Source: Panonychus citri
Taxonomy: Eukaryota; Arthropoda; Arachnida; Trombidiformes; Tetranychidae
Assembly (NCBI RefSeq): GCF_014898815.1
Contig: NW_026515546.1
Span: 2,652,501-2,716,500 of the forward strand
Reading direction: 5' to 3'
DNA length: 64,000 bases
The translations under genes and the position numbers were made by a program. Shown in pieces: positions 21,201-36,591 of the stretch. Within the stretch, counting starts at the first letter, position 1, and each line of letters starts with the position of its first letter. The notes beneath the pieces are model-generated. The model saw only the letters and a list, made by a program, of their open reading frames with translations, was not told the origin of the DNA and did no database searches.

Positions 21201-23316
21201 GGAAACATAAATATAATAGTTGTTGATAATATTAGTTAACCCATTTGATTTACATCTCTCATCTTTTATTTTCCCGCCTTCCTCATTTTAACCTTTAACT
21301 AAGATTTAATTTCCAATTCAATGATTATTATCATGATAATATAATAATCATCATGTTGTTTCAGGTTGTAAAAGTTTCATGATAATTCAAAGGGTGTGTA
21401 CTTGAATTAACTTACCTGTCAAGGTGAAAGGCAGCGATCTCTGAATTGTGTCTTTCAAAGTCAACAAAATAAAAATGATTTGGATCCGTTTCCTTTTCCC
21501 TGGGAAACCTGAGATTTATCCGGAGAGAGAAATTATCATGGTAAAACATGATGACACAATTAAATCGGTTTGTTGATCAACGATTTTCTTTCATCATCTT
21601 TCATGATGATCGTTTACTTTACCTCATAGGTTTGAATAAGGCTTGCCCTGAGTTCCGGTAATCAATTATCAATTTAAGTTGTGTCCCACCCTCTTTTTGT
21701 CCTGTGTGTGTGTGTGTGTGTGTTGTGTGCGTTTGTCAGATTCATGGTGGTAACATGGTGATTATATGAAACAAACAGAGATTCAATGTTATTATTATGA
21801 AGAGAAAAATATATATATTATCACACATGAAAAGTGTTCATGGGAGAGGGAGAGTGATAACAAGGTGGATGAAAATATTTGCATTTGGAAACAAAAAGCT
21901 TAGATTTGCAAAAATTTCCAATAACTCAGCATTTTGAGTGAGTTCATGGTGATATTCACGAAGAGGAAATTTGCTTTCAGGTTTCAAGATATTTTTCTCC
22001 AGTAATTCAGACATTTCTATTCCTGGTTAAAGTAAACAAATTCATGAGATCTAATGATATTCAGGAAAATGGATCATTTTAATACATCATGATGATGATA
22101 ATTTGATAATATCACCATGGTAGAAGTTCAGATTTAGATTCACAATGAGTAATATATAAATGAAACAAGTATAATAATAGGAAAAAAAAAGAAAGTAATT
22201 ATTATTATGTCAGAATTTTGTTAAGAAACAATTTCTCATGAAAATTGGGTGGAAAATAAAAGTTCTGCAAATGATAAGGACTCAAGTTTGAGATTTGGCC
22301 AATGAGTAGAATTGGGAACATGAATTATATCACAATTTCTGTTTCATCTCTGGCAATTTAATTTTCTGTCAGAATTTTTTTTTCTTCGTTCTCTTTGAAA
22401 CTAAACAGAACAAGTATCAAATTCCTAATACTACAAATGAAAGAATCTGTTTTTGATAATAAAAACTGAGTGTCAGCTGATCGATATCAGAATTTTTCAA
22501 TCCAAAAAAAGCGGCAATTCTTAGATTCAAATACAGTATTGAAAATGTACATTTTCAATTCATCAACAACTTTATGTCAAAATTATCAATCGGATTGACA
22601 ACTAATCAGAGGAAAAGACTAATAAAAAATACCTGGATAAAGGTTAAGAAAATTGTTCAGGATAAATGGTGATGAGTTTCTCTTATACAAGTTCATTAAG
22701 TGAAATAAATGATTACATGGTGAATGCTAATCTAACTGAATAACTTCATTTTCTGGCTGATGAAACATTTTTCAATCGACTGACTTGGTAAACAATTTTC
22801 CTTAAGCCTTGATGATGCCAACAACAATAATCTTCATCATTAGCATGATGAAGATTCATAGTGATGAGAGAGAGAGAGAGAGAGGAAAATTCTGTAGATT
22901 GACTGAGTACGAAAAAAAATGAAAAGGAAAACAAGCAAACAAAAGGACTTCGATTCTGTTTGAATCGAAAGCCAATTTTTCTGTTGCCTCTTCCTCTTTT
23001 CTTCCTAGAATTTACCACCACACACTCTTTCTATTTCCATAATAATGAGAATCATGGATGATAATATTATCTTCATTCAGAAACCTTATCAATGATGAAA
23101 TATAATACAGAGAAAATGTTTATGTACATATATGAATAATCTGGCTTTAACTGTCCTACTTGTTTATGTGACAGAGGAATGGTGAGGAGAATGATAAAAA
23201 AAGGCTATCAGCTCATCAACTAATCACTAGAAAAAATTTTCTATCGAAAAGTAAACAATATCCACAGAATTTAGGATAATTATCGAGCTTAGAATCTTAA
23301 CTGAGCATTATGAGCG

Positions 23317-23351
<35 letters not shown>

Positions 23352-26300
23352 TAACTTATTTCTCTCTCAAATTTTGCTTTGAATATTATACCATTCTACC
23401 TGATGAGACATTTTGCTTGTCAGAATTTTAAATTTTCTTTTGCAACATTTATCTCGAATATTTTTTCTTTTAAATAAAAGTGAATTGGAAATTTGTCTTC
23501 CAGGTAAAGGTGAAAACGATGGAAAATATTATGTTGAAACTATTTTTTCTTTCTATTTTTTCTTATTCTTATCTGCAAAATGTATAAATATATATTCAGA
23601 GTTAGGGAGAAGAGGGTATTGAGTATACTTTTAGCATTTTCTCTCTTGTTACTGTTATGTTTTTTTACTCTGCTATTATTATCTATCTGTCATTGTCCTT
23701 CCATAGGTATATCAATCTTGTTGTGAATGTTATTTTTTCTTCCCTTTTCTCTCGAATAAAGTTGAGGGATAGAACTGAATCAGGGAAAAATTCGAGGAAA
23801 AAATTTCAAAGAAAAAGAAAATACTTATTTTTTTCTTTCTCTTCCATCTATTATAAAGATGAGAAGATGATAGAGACCAAGATAAAGGTTGTAAGTAACT
23901 TTTTCATCTTTCTTTTTATCTTCCTCTCTCTCACTCTCTCTCGCATCATCATCATCTCTTGAAATCCCTTTTCTACCCTCCTTTTAGCTCAGAATTCTGA
24001 CTTTTTTCCCTGAAACTCCACCATGGATTCTATTCTGAAGACAATTTTGTTTTCCTCAAGTATTCATTCTGATGATCATGTTCATCATCACTAAAATGAT
24101 TCTTTTAGAAAAAAAAGTTCACAAAATGAAACATTTTCATCCATAAAAAGATTGTAAATGTTATGATAACATGAGAGTCATGATAACCTTTATTTCAATA
24201 TGTTTTCAGATCTATTGAATCAATATTATAATCACAAAGAATTATATTGAAATGTTTGACTCTAATTTCCATGAGAAAATCATAATCAATTATTTACTCT
24301 CAAGTTGCAAGAATTTGGTTAGTCAAAGAATAGCCAATGGTCAAGTTAACCAGATCAATTGATTTTCGTAAATCATCATCAGCAATAGTTTCAAGTCTCA
24401 TCTTCAAGTATCATCATGATCATGAAATGAATCAAAAATGAGACTGAAAAGTAAACAAGTTTAACCTTAACAGTGATAATCAATGCTGAAAATGATTAGC
24501 AAATGATAAATAACAAATATTAGGTTTGATATTAATCCACTTGGATAAGATTAAGGATGAGAAATAGGAAGATAACATCATCATGGTCATCATAATCTTA
24601 ATTATCTAGCAAATTTATTTCTCCTCTCTGATTGTCATGATTATGAGAATCATCAATTAATCTAATCATTATTTTCACTCAATTGATTAACCTTTTTTTT
24701 ATCGGTTTCAAATGAACCAAAATGAAAATGATGATGATGATGACAATGAAGAGGAAGAGACAAAGGAAGATGACAATTATAATGGACAGTTGATATGGTT
24801 ACTTAAAGATGATAAGATGACCTCAACAGAAAGTTAATGATGAGAAGGTAAAAGTTGATGGAGGTGGAAGATGAAAAGATGAAAGCAAAAAAAAAAGTGG
24901 TTGATTCAAGTGATTTGAAAGGTATTCTGATGATCATCAATAGGACGATAAGGAAGATGATGATGATGACTACTGGCTGAATGGATGAGGTGTAAGACTT
25001 TTCCTTTCTCTCTCTCTCTTTCTTTTTTGCTTCGAAAAAAAATTCGAACTTTTTTCTCTGCCAAATGATATAAGAAAGATAATGAACTAAGAGGAGGGAA
25101 AAGTGAAATGGATTCAGAGTATAACTTGATAATCATCATGAGCCCATCATGAGGATAGTCTGTTTATAGTTGAAAGGTAAATGGTTATGGAGACAAAGAA
25201 ATAAATTCAATGGATACTCACCCACTCGGACAATTGGTAAAGTTGCCATGTCCTTCAATAAATCATCAATAGTTGAATCAGATTCAGTGTATAAATCATG
25301 CTGCCTGATATTGAGGTGAAATTTTTCCCAATTGCTTAAATTACGCCTGAGAAAAGGATAAGATAAAATTACAATTAGTTACAAAATGGAAACGGAAATT
25401 AATCTTTAAAATTTGCCATAAACAAGTTTTCCAATGGTCAACTATTTGCTGTTATGTAATATATAAGTTATTATGGTCAATCAATATGAATAAGAAAAAA
25501 AAAGTTCAGTAATAACTGAATCATATGTTGTCTATGATGATAAATATCAACATCAATATTATAATATTAACAAGAATCAACTATTATTTAGATTGTATCA
25601 TGAATACACTACGGGAAGTCAAACTGATTACATAATGATGATGATGGGGTGGGTTAGGAGGAGGAGGAAGAGGGGGACAGTGTAATATAATCAAGATAAG
25701 ACATGGTCATCGTCATCATTAAATATATAAGATGGACAATGATAAAGGATAACAATGAAAGTTTTCTTAGTCGAAAACATTTTCATCTTGAAACATGGTG
25801 ATGATTTTGTTGTTCTTGATTGTGTTGTTGTTACTCAAGTATCCAAGTTTTTACTGTTCATGGTATTCAGAAAGTTCTGATATCATCATGATCATTATTA
25901 TCATCATAATACCCCAATATTTATGGTAGACTTATCTGGGATCAATTGAGTAGTGAGTGGTCCTCATTTGTAGGGATTTCATGAATCACTCCCACCTTCA
26001 ACATTATCTCCACCCCTGAATCTATTTCTCTCTCTCTCTCTCTCTCCCTCGTTATCTCCATCATGATATAAATCAGTAACATCTTCAATCTTCATCCTTT
26101 TGCTTATTTCCTCTCAATTTGATTCTAATTCTGAATGTGACTAAATCTTCATCAAGATAATCATCATGAAGGAAACTCAACTACAAATATGTTTCTGAAT
26201 CATCATGAAATTATCTCTTATCAGTTCAATTGAATCATCTTATATATTTAATTTGACTCATTTCAAATAATAAATTTCTAATTAATTATTAATAGCAAAA

Positions 26301-29300
26301 TATTCACTCAACTTTTTCAATAACAATCATCATTATATTTAAATGAATTAACCTGATAATTGAATTGATTAGTTGAGTTCATTTTCAAAGGACAATCTAA
26401 ATATAACCATTAGATTAATGTTTCCAAAACAATTTACTAAACATTAAATTGCTCATTAATCAAGAAAATTGACTTTTGGTCATCAAATAGTTGATTAAAT
26501 TAATCTAATCAGTAAAATTGTTTACCTTACAGATTTAGATGGGAAAATAAATCAGTTTTAATCTACTCTGAGTTACAGTTAATCCAATCAACACTCTAAA
26601 TATCATAATCAAACACAGAATAACAATTGAAATGTCAATTAATTGTTGATGAATGATTAAAACTGTTAATTACACTCTAATCCTTGTTAAACAATCAACA
26701 ATGTCAACAATTAAAAACTGTGAATCAGCTTAAAATCATCATGGGGACAATTAAAAATTATCTCCAATTTTGAGCACATTAATAAAGTTTTTGAAACTTG
26801 ATTAAACTCCCAAGTTGATGGTTAATTGTAAATGAGAGGAAAAAGTTAAATCATCAAGTAATCAATCAATTGAATCAATCATTTTGCTAATAAACCTTTT
26901 CCAATCATTAATCTGATAATAATAATCTTATTAATCCGGTCAACTGTTTTCAAATTAAGTGTGTTTCCTAAGTGATAAAGGATTATCCCTTTTTTCATGA
27001 TGATCATCGTCAAGATTTAATTGTTAGTTAATCATGTTGATAATACCACCAAATGAAATTTGATAGTAATTGTAATCTAACCAGATTAAGACTGGAAAAA
27101 GGTTTTGATATTGAGTTGATTAAGCTTAATGAAACTTGAAATGTATTAACTATCTCTCTCTCTCATTGTTATTATTAGATTAAATATCCTTACCAGCATG
27201 ATGAAAGTTCATGAGATTATCGTGAAAATCCTGAATGAATCACAATTTACAGAAGTGAAAAAAATTCCAAAGACAAAGAAAAGAGAGAGAGAGAGAGATA
27301 AACATGATTACATGATGATGTTAATTGAATTAAATTCAATTGATTGCATGAGAAAACTTCATTATGAGTGAATATCTGATCAAAAGAACTTCTTGTCGAT
27401 TATTAAATGAAAAGTTCTAAATAACTTAGATACAAATTCTGACAATGAGAAGAAAAACTTTTCCAATTCAACGAATGGATTTTATCCCGAATGTGAACAT
27501 AAATCATATTCTGTTTCATAAACTCAGTGAGAGAGAGAGAGAAAATTTCGAATTTTTTTTTTCATTCTTCTTCGTCATAAACATCATGAAACTTACATGA
27601 GATGATTAAGAAACATGCAAATTCAACATTAATCTTCATCCAAATTGTCTTCAGTTGAATCAACTCACATCTTCAACATGGTGATGGTGATCAATAAGTT
27701 AAACTGAGATACATAAGGAAAAATATGATGATAATAATCATGATTGAATCTTAATCTTGAATCTTTTCCACCATGAAATCATTATGAATTCATGTTGTTG
27801 CTCGTTGACAGAATTGAAACCCAATTCTAATAACAATTAGTTGATGAAAAATCGTCCACATGCAATTGTCACATCTACACCCTTGTTGGTCATCACATTA
27901 ATCATCAATACCAGAGTTTTTGTCATGGATTCATGATAATATTTAGGAATAGTCATTATAAATATTATCATCAATTCCATATGATTTAAAATGCAATATC
28001 GTTGTCACGTTGATAATACCAACGGAAATATTTTTCCAACGCATCAAAAGTTCAGCTTCAAGTTCATGATAAGTTGTAGAGAAGATTGAAAATTCCAAGT
28101 TGAATTTTTTCTTGGACGAAATTTTCGAAAGATAATTAACTTTCTCACTTATTCTTTTTCATCATCTGTCGAAAGAAAAGAAGAAAAATGACAAAAAGAA
28201 TAAAAAAAATGTCGTCATTATCATTCGAACTCTTTGTTCTCATTTATGAATTTTCTATTTTTTTCTCGAACAAGAAAAAAAAGAAGAGAAAAGAAAAGTT
28301 CAGTGCCAACAATCAGCTCAGAATTTCAGCCAGAATTTTTGGATCTCTGATTTTCGCTCATCCATTTTTGCTTCTCTTCCATCATAATCTTCAAAAATAC
28401 CGACAGAAAGATGAGAAAGAGAGTAAATGAGAGAGAAAAAGCACAAAATTCCATTTTATCGATTTTCCATTTAACACTTAATTCACCAGACAATGAACAA
28501 TATCCATGATATTGTAACGATAAACATGAACAATAATGTTTCCAAATAATCTTTGACCTTTCTCCCCTTTTGCCTTCATCTTTCATCCTGATTATCATCA
28601 TTCTGATCCCAGAATAAAACCTAAACATTACATATCATTAACCATGATTTACTGACCCTTACCTTTTGGTCAACAATCATGAGCAAGATCAAAGGCTTAC
28701 AGTCACAAATTAATTGATTCAACAGAATATTGAATTTCTCAAATTCCTAAAATTCATCAATCATTAAACATCACCTTTTAAATTCATTTTCAATGTTACA
28801 TCAACAGGGAAAAGATGAAGGAAAAAAAATCCAAGTGATCAATTCAATTCCATTGGTTCAATAAACCATAATCATCTCAATCTTAAGCTTCACCATTAAG
28901 TCTTGACCTAGTTTGTTAATGATTGTGATGATAAAGATAATGGAAGACAATTAATCAAGCTAATTACAAATTGGTGAATTATCATCATCAATTCAGTTGA
29001 ATCATTAAAGTATAAATCTTATCGTTTGAATCAGATGGAAACAAATTGAGCTTAAGAGATGAACTGTTTTCTCATCTCACCTTTTCATTGATGATGATTA
29101 AAATCGTATCAGCGTAATATCATATTAATAAAGCCCAATGGAGGGTTTTACCTGGAATAATTTATCAATATGATGAGAGATTCAGAGATAAATTTATCAT
29201 CATTATCATGAATCCATCGATAACTCAAAGATGAAGCGAAAATAAATGATAATAAAAATCATAAATTCTGACCCAACCCTCAATTCATATAATCAAGGCA

Positions 29301-32300
29301 ACTGGTCAACCTTTATATTCAGATTCATGGTGTTCATCATCATCATCATGACGATAAATACAGAGTATGTCTGAATACCTGGGAAAAAAAAGACTTGATA
29401 ATATTCAGGTAAATACTATCAATGTATATAAATTTCTGGTTCCTTGTACGATGAAAGTTCAGCTCAACTGCCTCAGGGAATAGAGGCTTACTCAACCCAA
29501 ATTTATTACCATCATCATGATGATTCCAGGGGAAATCATCATGTATAACCCTTTTGAATATAATAATATTTCAATATTATTTACATTCAACTTTGCTATT
29601 ATATAATAACAATAAATATTTGAGGAAAATATTTTCACCGTAATAAAAAGACAGACATTTAGACAGAAAATATTATATAAATATATTGGTTATCTCATGA
29701 GTATCATGACCACTCAGGATCTCTAATGAAATGATTATCATCATCACTGAAATTGAAGCCAAAATGAATATGATATTATCATTTTATCAGAATATTATTA
29801 TAAATCTTTACTCTTTGCGACCTTTACCTTGGTTACCATGACAACCGGTTCCAGAATCACTATTGATCTTTAATAATATTATCTCAATATTTGATAATAA
29901 TAATAATAATAATAATCATCATCATAATATGTAATTAATAGATGACGTTGCATATGAAATTGAAAGAAACGAGAAACAATTAACTTAATTGCTAAAAAAA
30001 TATTATAAGAAAAAAATTCCCAAATTGAATGTTAAATATTTACTTATATTCAGATGATAATTACAATCATTATAAGCTAATTGTTGGTTAATTTATCCTG
30101 AAATCATGAGGTTCATCATCCAATACAAATTAATTTGCAATCTAATTAATAATAAATGTTATGTATGAACAAATCGTACGATAATATTACAATTATCTCT
30201 CGAATCAGAAAACGATAAACTTGAAGCTGAAAATCACACCAAATTTGATCGTAACAATTAAAGATCAAAGGTAAATAATTTAATTTAATTGTAAAGATGA
30301 TGATTAATATGAAACAATCAAGTGATTATGTTTTGTTAACATGATAATCAATTGATGATGATGATGGTGTAAAAGGTTATTTCTTTTTCCATATATTCAT
30401 CTAATAGTTTCAATATTTTCTTCAGCTTAATGAGATGAAACTTTATCATGAGAATCATTATCATCTTTATTCATTATCATTCCCTGTTAGCATCATTATC
30501 GCTTTCCCTGTTAATACAATCATCATCATAAGTGTAATGAATTTCCCACCCAACTCATTTACTCACCTTTTTCAAAGGAAAACATGAAAAAAATGTTCAT
30601 TTTTTCATCTTCAATTTATCTTCAAGCTTTTCACCTTCAACATTTTCGCCCCCAACTTTTCATCATCATCATGATTGTTAATGATGATGATTGTGGTGGT
30701 GGTGGTGTGTAAGAGTGGGATGGAAAGAGAAAGAAAAATATTCGTGTTATCGTGAGAATCGACTCATCCGGTTCCGAAGTTTTTGTTTTCCATGAGAATT
30801 TATTTTTCTTCTCTACTCTTCTTATTCCAAAGGCTTACCTGTGATTTAACTGTTCCACCTTTTCCCCTGTTCTCTACTATCAATGCTCCTTTGAATATAA
30901 AAACTTTCACCACTCCCAGTCAATTATTATCGATTCAATTAACGTTAATAGTTACACTTTATTGATTATAACTATTATTTGACCAGAAAACTGACTATCA
31001 ACATAGAGACTGCATCAAAATATTATTGGTGAGAAGCAAAAAATTCAAATATCAATATGAAAGTTTCAATAATTCTAATGAATTTACATTCAAATTGCAT
31101 CACTACAAAGAGACTTAGTTTAAAGTTTCTTGATTTTCTGTAAGTTGTTAGCTTGAATAGTTCATGTTACTAATAATAACAAATAGAAACGGAAATGAAA
31201 TTAATGTTATCGGTGGAAATAAATATTGGAATGAAGAAACGAAAATGATTGATGTTGAGTAAAACTGAGGTTAAGATGATGATGTTGGATGAAATATGAT
31301 TTCCGGTCAAGTATTCACTCGCAACTCTCCCATTTCAGGGTAATGGTGAACGAGAGAGAGAGAGAGAGAATCAACTGAATAATTCTGTGAGTTATGATTC
31401 AAGATAATTAATCGTTGTAAGTTTGGTGATGGTGATGAGAGAAAAATCTTAAAGATTAAAAAAGTAACAAGAGAAAAAAACAAGACTCCAAAAGGATGAA
31501 GATGAAAAATCGAAATGAAAAAATGTTCCAAAATATCATCTAAACTTCATGAGCCTTCACCCAAATTCACTGTTTCATGAAGACACGACGATAGAATAGA
31601 AACAAAAAAAAAGTTCTAACAGCCAATTAATTGTCGTTGTTAATCTCTAACAGAGACACTTTACTCATCCTTTTGTTTTTCCATCATCATCATCATCTTC
31701 TTCTTCTTAAATCCTCCTCATCATCCCTTCACTTTTTCCTCCTCCTATTCCATCATCATCTTATATCCTCTTCTTCTCATACTTGAAAATCATCTTCATT
31801 AAACTTCATTTCTTTTTTTTTCTTTTCTCTCATTATTTCTCATCATGATCCTTCTCATCATCAGAACTTATTATATTCTCGAAAGAAAAGAGAACAGAAA
31901 AAAAATAATATATTCTTTATCTTCTCTGTTTATCTCATGACATTTCCATGAACAATTCCAAACCCCTATTTCAATTGTAAAGAATGATACTAATAATTAT
32001 AATTAGAGCAATATTCTAGTTCTAATTTAATAAATTATCTGCAGAAGAAAAATGTTTGTAAAAGTTTTTCGAATTTTTTTCTCCCCTTATAACTAAATGT
32101 TCAATTTGGTAATTCAAAAACTCACAAAGTTCCAGGGTAACAAGATGAATGTCTAAGTAGATTGCTAATGATTCTGTTAATTAGTTGTGTGAGATAATTT
32201 CTCGAATAAAAGAAACAACTGAAACTCATCTTCATTTAAGTGCTTAACCATAGTAGATATTCATTTATCAGAATTTAATGATAATTCATCATCAGAACTT

Positions 32301-35300
32301 TTCCTTATATATAAAGGGTTTCTGTACTTGTTTCTATTTCTATCAGAATTTTTTTCCCATTTTCAGAACTTTTCAAGTTTTGATAAACATAAAGAAGACG
32401 AAATTGATTCCAGAGAAAAAGTGACGATAACGTGACAAGGAATTTTTATAAACATAAGATGATGAGGATGATAAAGATGAAGATAAATCCATGATAATAA
32501 ACTTGTCAGCATTTTAAGTGATTTCCATTTGGCTGGTTAAGTTAACAAAGTTCATATCATCGACTCTGATCAAAGTTATCATGAGAAAGGAAAAAGAGAA
32601 AGGTAAACATGTAAATGAATAAGATGACAAAAAGTTCATCTACTACTCAGAATTGATGATCATCATCATCATGGAATGAAAAATTTTGATTCCATTCTCA
32701 CTATTTATCATCATACTTATCATTCTGACTATTATTATCATTTTCAGTTTAAATGAAACGTTGAAATTGACAGGGAGCTATTTTTATCACTATCAAACTA
32801 TTCACATACATGATCATCATTATCATCATGAGATAACATTAAACTGGGAGTGAAACATTTATCATTTTTGTTTCTATTCAAGCGAAAAGTTTTATGGATT
32901 TTCATGTGAAAGGCGTCATCATGATAATCAGAATTAATTATCAATTAAAATCGATATACATTAGAATGTAATAATAACAATAACAATCAGCATATGACAA
33001 AGATATTAGTCCAAAGTAGGAGATAGAGAGAGAGAGAGAGACAATGTAAAGCTCAAGTTTACATGGGATGAGGATGGATGAGGAAAAGATCCAAGAGGAG
33101 GAGTAAAGATGAAGGAAAAAAGGGTGAGATTGATGATGATAATGAAGATAGAAAATGAAAATGAGAATTAGAATGAAATTTCAAGTGAGTAAGATGAATG
33201 AATTTACAGTTATTCTGGTATAAATATTTGAAAAAAAAAGGTTCGAAACTTTTGGAAAATGTTTCGAAAGAGACAAGCAGTGAAAAGTATTCAGTTGAGT
33301 TTCATGTAACAGTAACTCTGCATCATCATCATATTATTCACACTATTACATAGAAAGGGGGTAAGTTATCATCAATCTATGAGAATGCAATGATAATAAT
33401 AGAAATCATGATAATAAATGTCAACTCAGTTATGTGGAAAAATGAATTGTCTTTATAAAGTTTCATAAAAATGAACTTTTTTTTTGTTCCAACAGAAAAG
33501 TTCTAGTTATTCTCAATGAGAATAATAATATTGTAATAATTTTCCAGAATTCTCATTTCCAAATTTCGTCAATCATGAAATTAAAAGATCATTTCGTATA
33601 CGATTTTCACTTTCATTTTTTTTTCGAGTTTTCAAACACAAAATGTTCATCTTTCGATTCCTATTCAAAAATGAATCACTCGAAAAAGTGATGATGCAAA
33701 TCAATCAAGTTGTCTTTCTCTCGAGCACTTAAATCTAATTGCAAATTGTGAAAATTTAATCAAATTTATATCAGAGACAATTAATCCTACTAAATCAACT
33801 AACCATTATAACAGAAACTAAATTAACAATTGATTGCAAGAGGCTTGACAAAAGGTTAATTGTTAAAGTAAACACATGAAGCCTTTTTTTTGTGATTCTG
33901 CAATAATTGCTAATTGATAAATTAAATTAATGATAATTTTGGTTAATTAAATTGATTAACTTGTTACCCTTCACATTGGATTGGATTCATGTCAAGTTAT
34001 TCAATGCTTTCCATGAGGTTCCTATTTAAATCTGAATCAAATTCATGAACTTTTTCATGATGATTTTCAAATGAAAAAAAAAACTTAAGGTAAATATAAA
34101 AGTTGAAAATAAACAATTAACAGTTAATTTAATTCAATTGAATAGTTAAATTATTCACTAATAGAAAACAGTTCAATGGTAATTAGGTTCCTACGTTGAT
34201 TATGTTTAATTAACTTGATTGCAATTAAAGGTCAATGAAAGTTTTTACTGAGAGGATCCATTATAACAATTGTTCAACTATTAATATTAATATTTACTTA
34301 ATTATTGTTGTCGTAATAGATTTATGATTTGATATCGACAATTTAATAATTGATGAAGATAAATTTAACTGTCAACTTTTCGTTGCGTTAATTTTACTTG
34401 GAAATGTTGTTTTATCACAATCAAGTTAACTTCAATTGATTACATTGATTGTCTCAATTGGTTATTAATAGTTAATTAGTTTGAGCAGATTGTTGAAGAT
34501 TATCAAGGAGTTGGTGAGAAAAAAAAAAGTTCAAACTAATTATTAAGGTAATCAGGGGAAATTTGCAATTCGATGGAAACAAATTGCTTCAATTAACATG
34601 TTAATCTCATGAATCATTCAGGAGATAATCACTGAGTCTCTTCTTCGTGAAATTCAACCTAAGGAACTTGCTTTCCCTGTATGATGATCATCAGGAAGAT
34701 TGGAAAAAATTTGAGAAAAAAAAATTTAGGAAATTTTTTCCATGGAAAGTTATCAAAATTTGACATTAAAGTGAAGTTTCTATCATGTTGAAAGATATTG
34801 GTAATAATCGGTAGGCGTTGATGATGTAGAAAACAAAAAATATTTCCAATCCGATATTGAGCAAGTTCTGATTATCGAGAGGCTAATAAAAAGTTACAGA
34901 ATTCAATATGAAAAAAAGGAGAAAAAAAAGTTCTATAATAAGTATAATCAACGTTCACGATTCTCATGTTGACCATCATCTCTTAGGATGATGAATGAAA
35001 ATGACCATTGAGTGATAAAGATGAGGGAAAATAATATTAATACAAAGAAATAATTTATTTGAAGAAATAGTCAAGTCTTCAATACCTCTTAAGGTAAATT
35101 AAATTTTCGATGCCAAACAAAATCCCCTGAGGTTATTTTCATCTCTTCTCTTTATCATCATCATCATCATCATCATTTTCTGCAATCATGTTATCCGTGA
35201 TTCCACCGAGTTATTTCATTGATTTCAAATGACAGGAATAATAAGTTATCTTTGGAATTTTCCTTTTTGTTATTTTTCTTTCAATTTTATTCTCAAAAAA

Positions 35301-36537
35301 AAACCTTAATCATATTTCATGGAGTTCATGAGATTCACTGCTGATGAAAATGGTCATCAGCAGAAAAATATTCAAATTTCAAAATAGTAAGTTCATGATG
35401 TGTTATCTGAATATTCAAGTATTCAGATGATTTTGGATTCAATTTCATGTTAAATTTATATGAGCAAGAAAATTTTTTTCCAATATGTTTGTTTATTGAT
35501 CTTGTCTCTTTATCAAATCATCAAATATTCAGGGTAATTTTCAGGGGGGAAAATTTTGAATGAAACTATCAGATGAATTGCTAAGAAATCATCATGAAAT
35601 GTATGAAGATAAAAAAAATTCTGAGCAACTGTTAGATAAAAGTTGCATGACTTAAAATTTGTTACCATGGTTATTGTACCATGAAAATTTCACCAGCCAA
35701 GAATCACTGAAAACTAGTTTATTTCTTTCAGGGGAGAAGATAAAGTTCTGATTCAGAGGAAGATTTTTTTTTTGGTTCACAATTTGAATAAATGAATAGA
35801 TGATCAAGAAACATGATGATGATAAAATTCAAACTCACAATTTCACCAAATTTAACACACACACAGGTAACATAATAAGCTATCATTTGATAAACGTTAT
35901 CATGAGAATTTCAAACAATTGATCATCAAAATTCAGAGAATCAATTTCATCTAAATTTCGAGTAGATTTAATTTCTGATAGATCTTGAAATTTAAAATCA
36001 ATTTCACCATGATAATGAATGATACACATAAATTTCTAAGTGTTAAATGTTGCATAGATAATGATAGAGAGGAGAAAATTTGAAATCATAAACTCAGAAA
36101 TATGAATAACATTAGAGGAAAGAATGAAAAAAAAAACTCTTGACTTGACATCTTTTCAATCAAATGTTATCATGAAATCATCATCATGGCTCATCAATGA
36201 TGATGATGATGATGAAACAATCGAGAAGATATTTTCTCTTATATGAACATTTCAACTACATCTTCCTTTAAGGTCATCATCTAAGATCACAGAGGGAAGG
36301 GAAAGGCTAAAGAATCATCATGGATCGATAACATAATTTTATTCTGCAGATAAAAGTTCTGGCTCCTGAATGTTAGGTGTTCACAGATGAATGAACAGAT
36401 ACAAGACTGTAAAAGTTTCAATTTTATCTGGGATTCATGTAGATACCAACACAGAGTTCTGGTAGTAAAGTTGTAGTAGTTTATGAATACATGATAATAC
36501 TCAGAATTCTGTAGAATCAATTGCAAAATTGTACTTT

Positions 36538-36591
<54 letters not shown>

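Noticed and set aside
30783..30965. Minus-strand segment ending at a CACAG/GTAAGC donor near 30840
   Set aside because: Good donor, but the only open frame has no acceptor that fits the kinase phases, and the segment is short.
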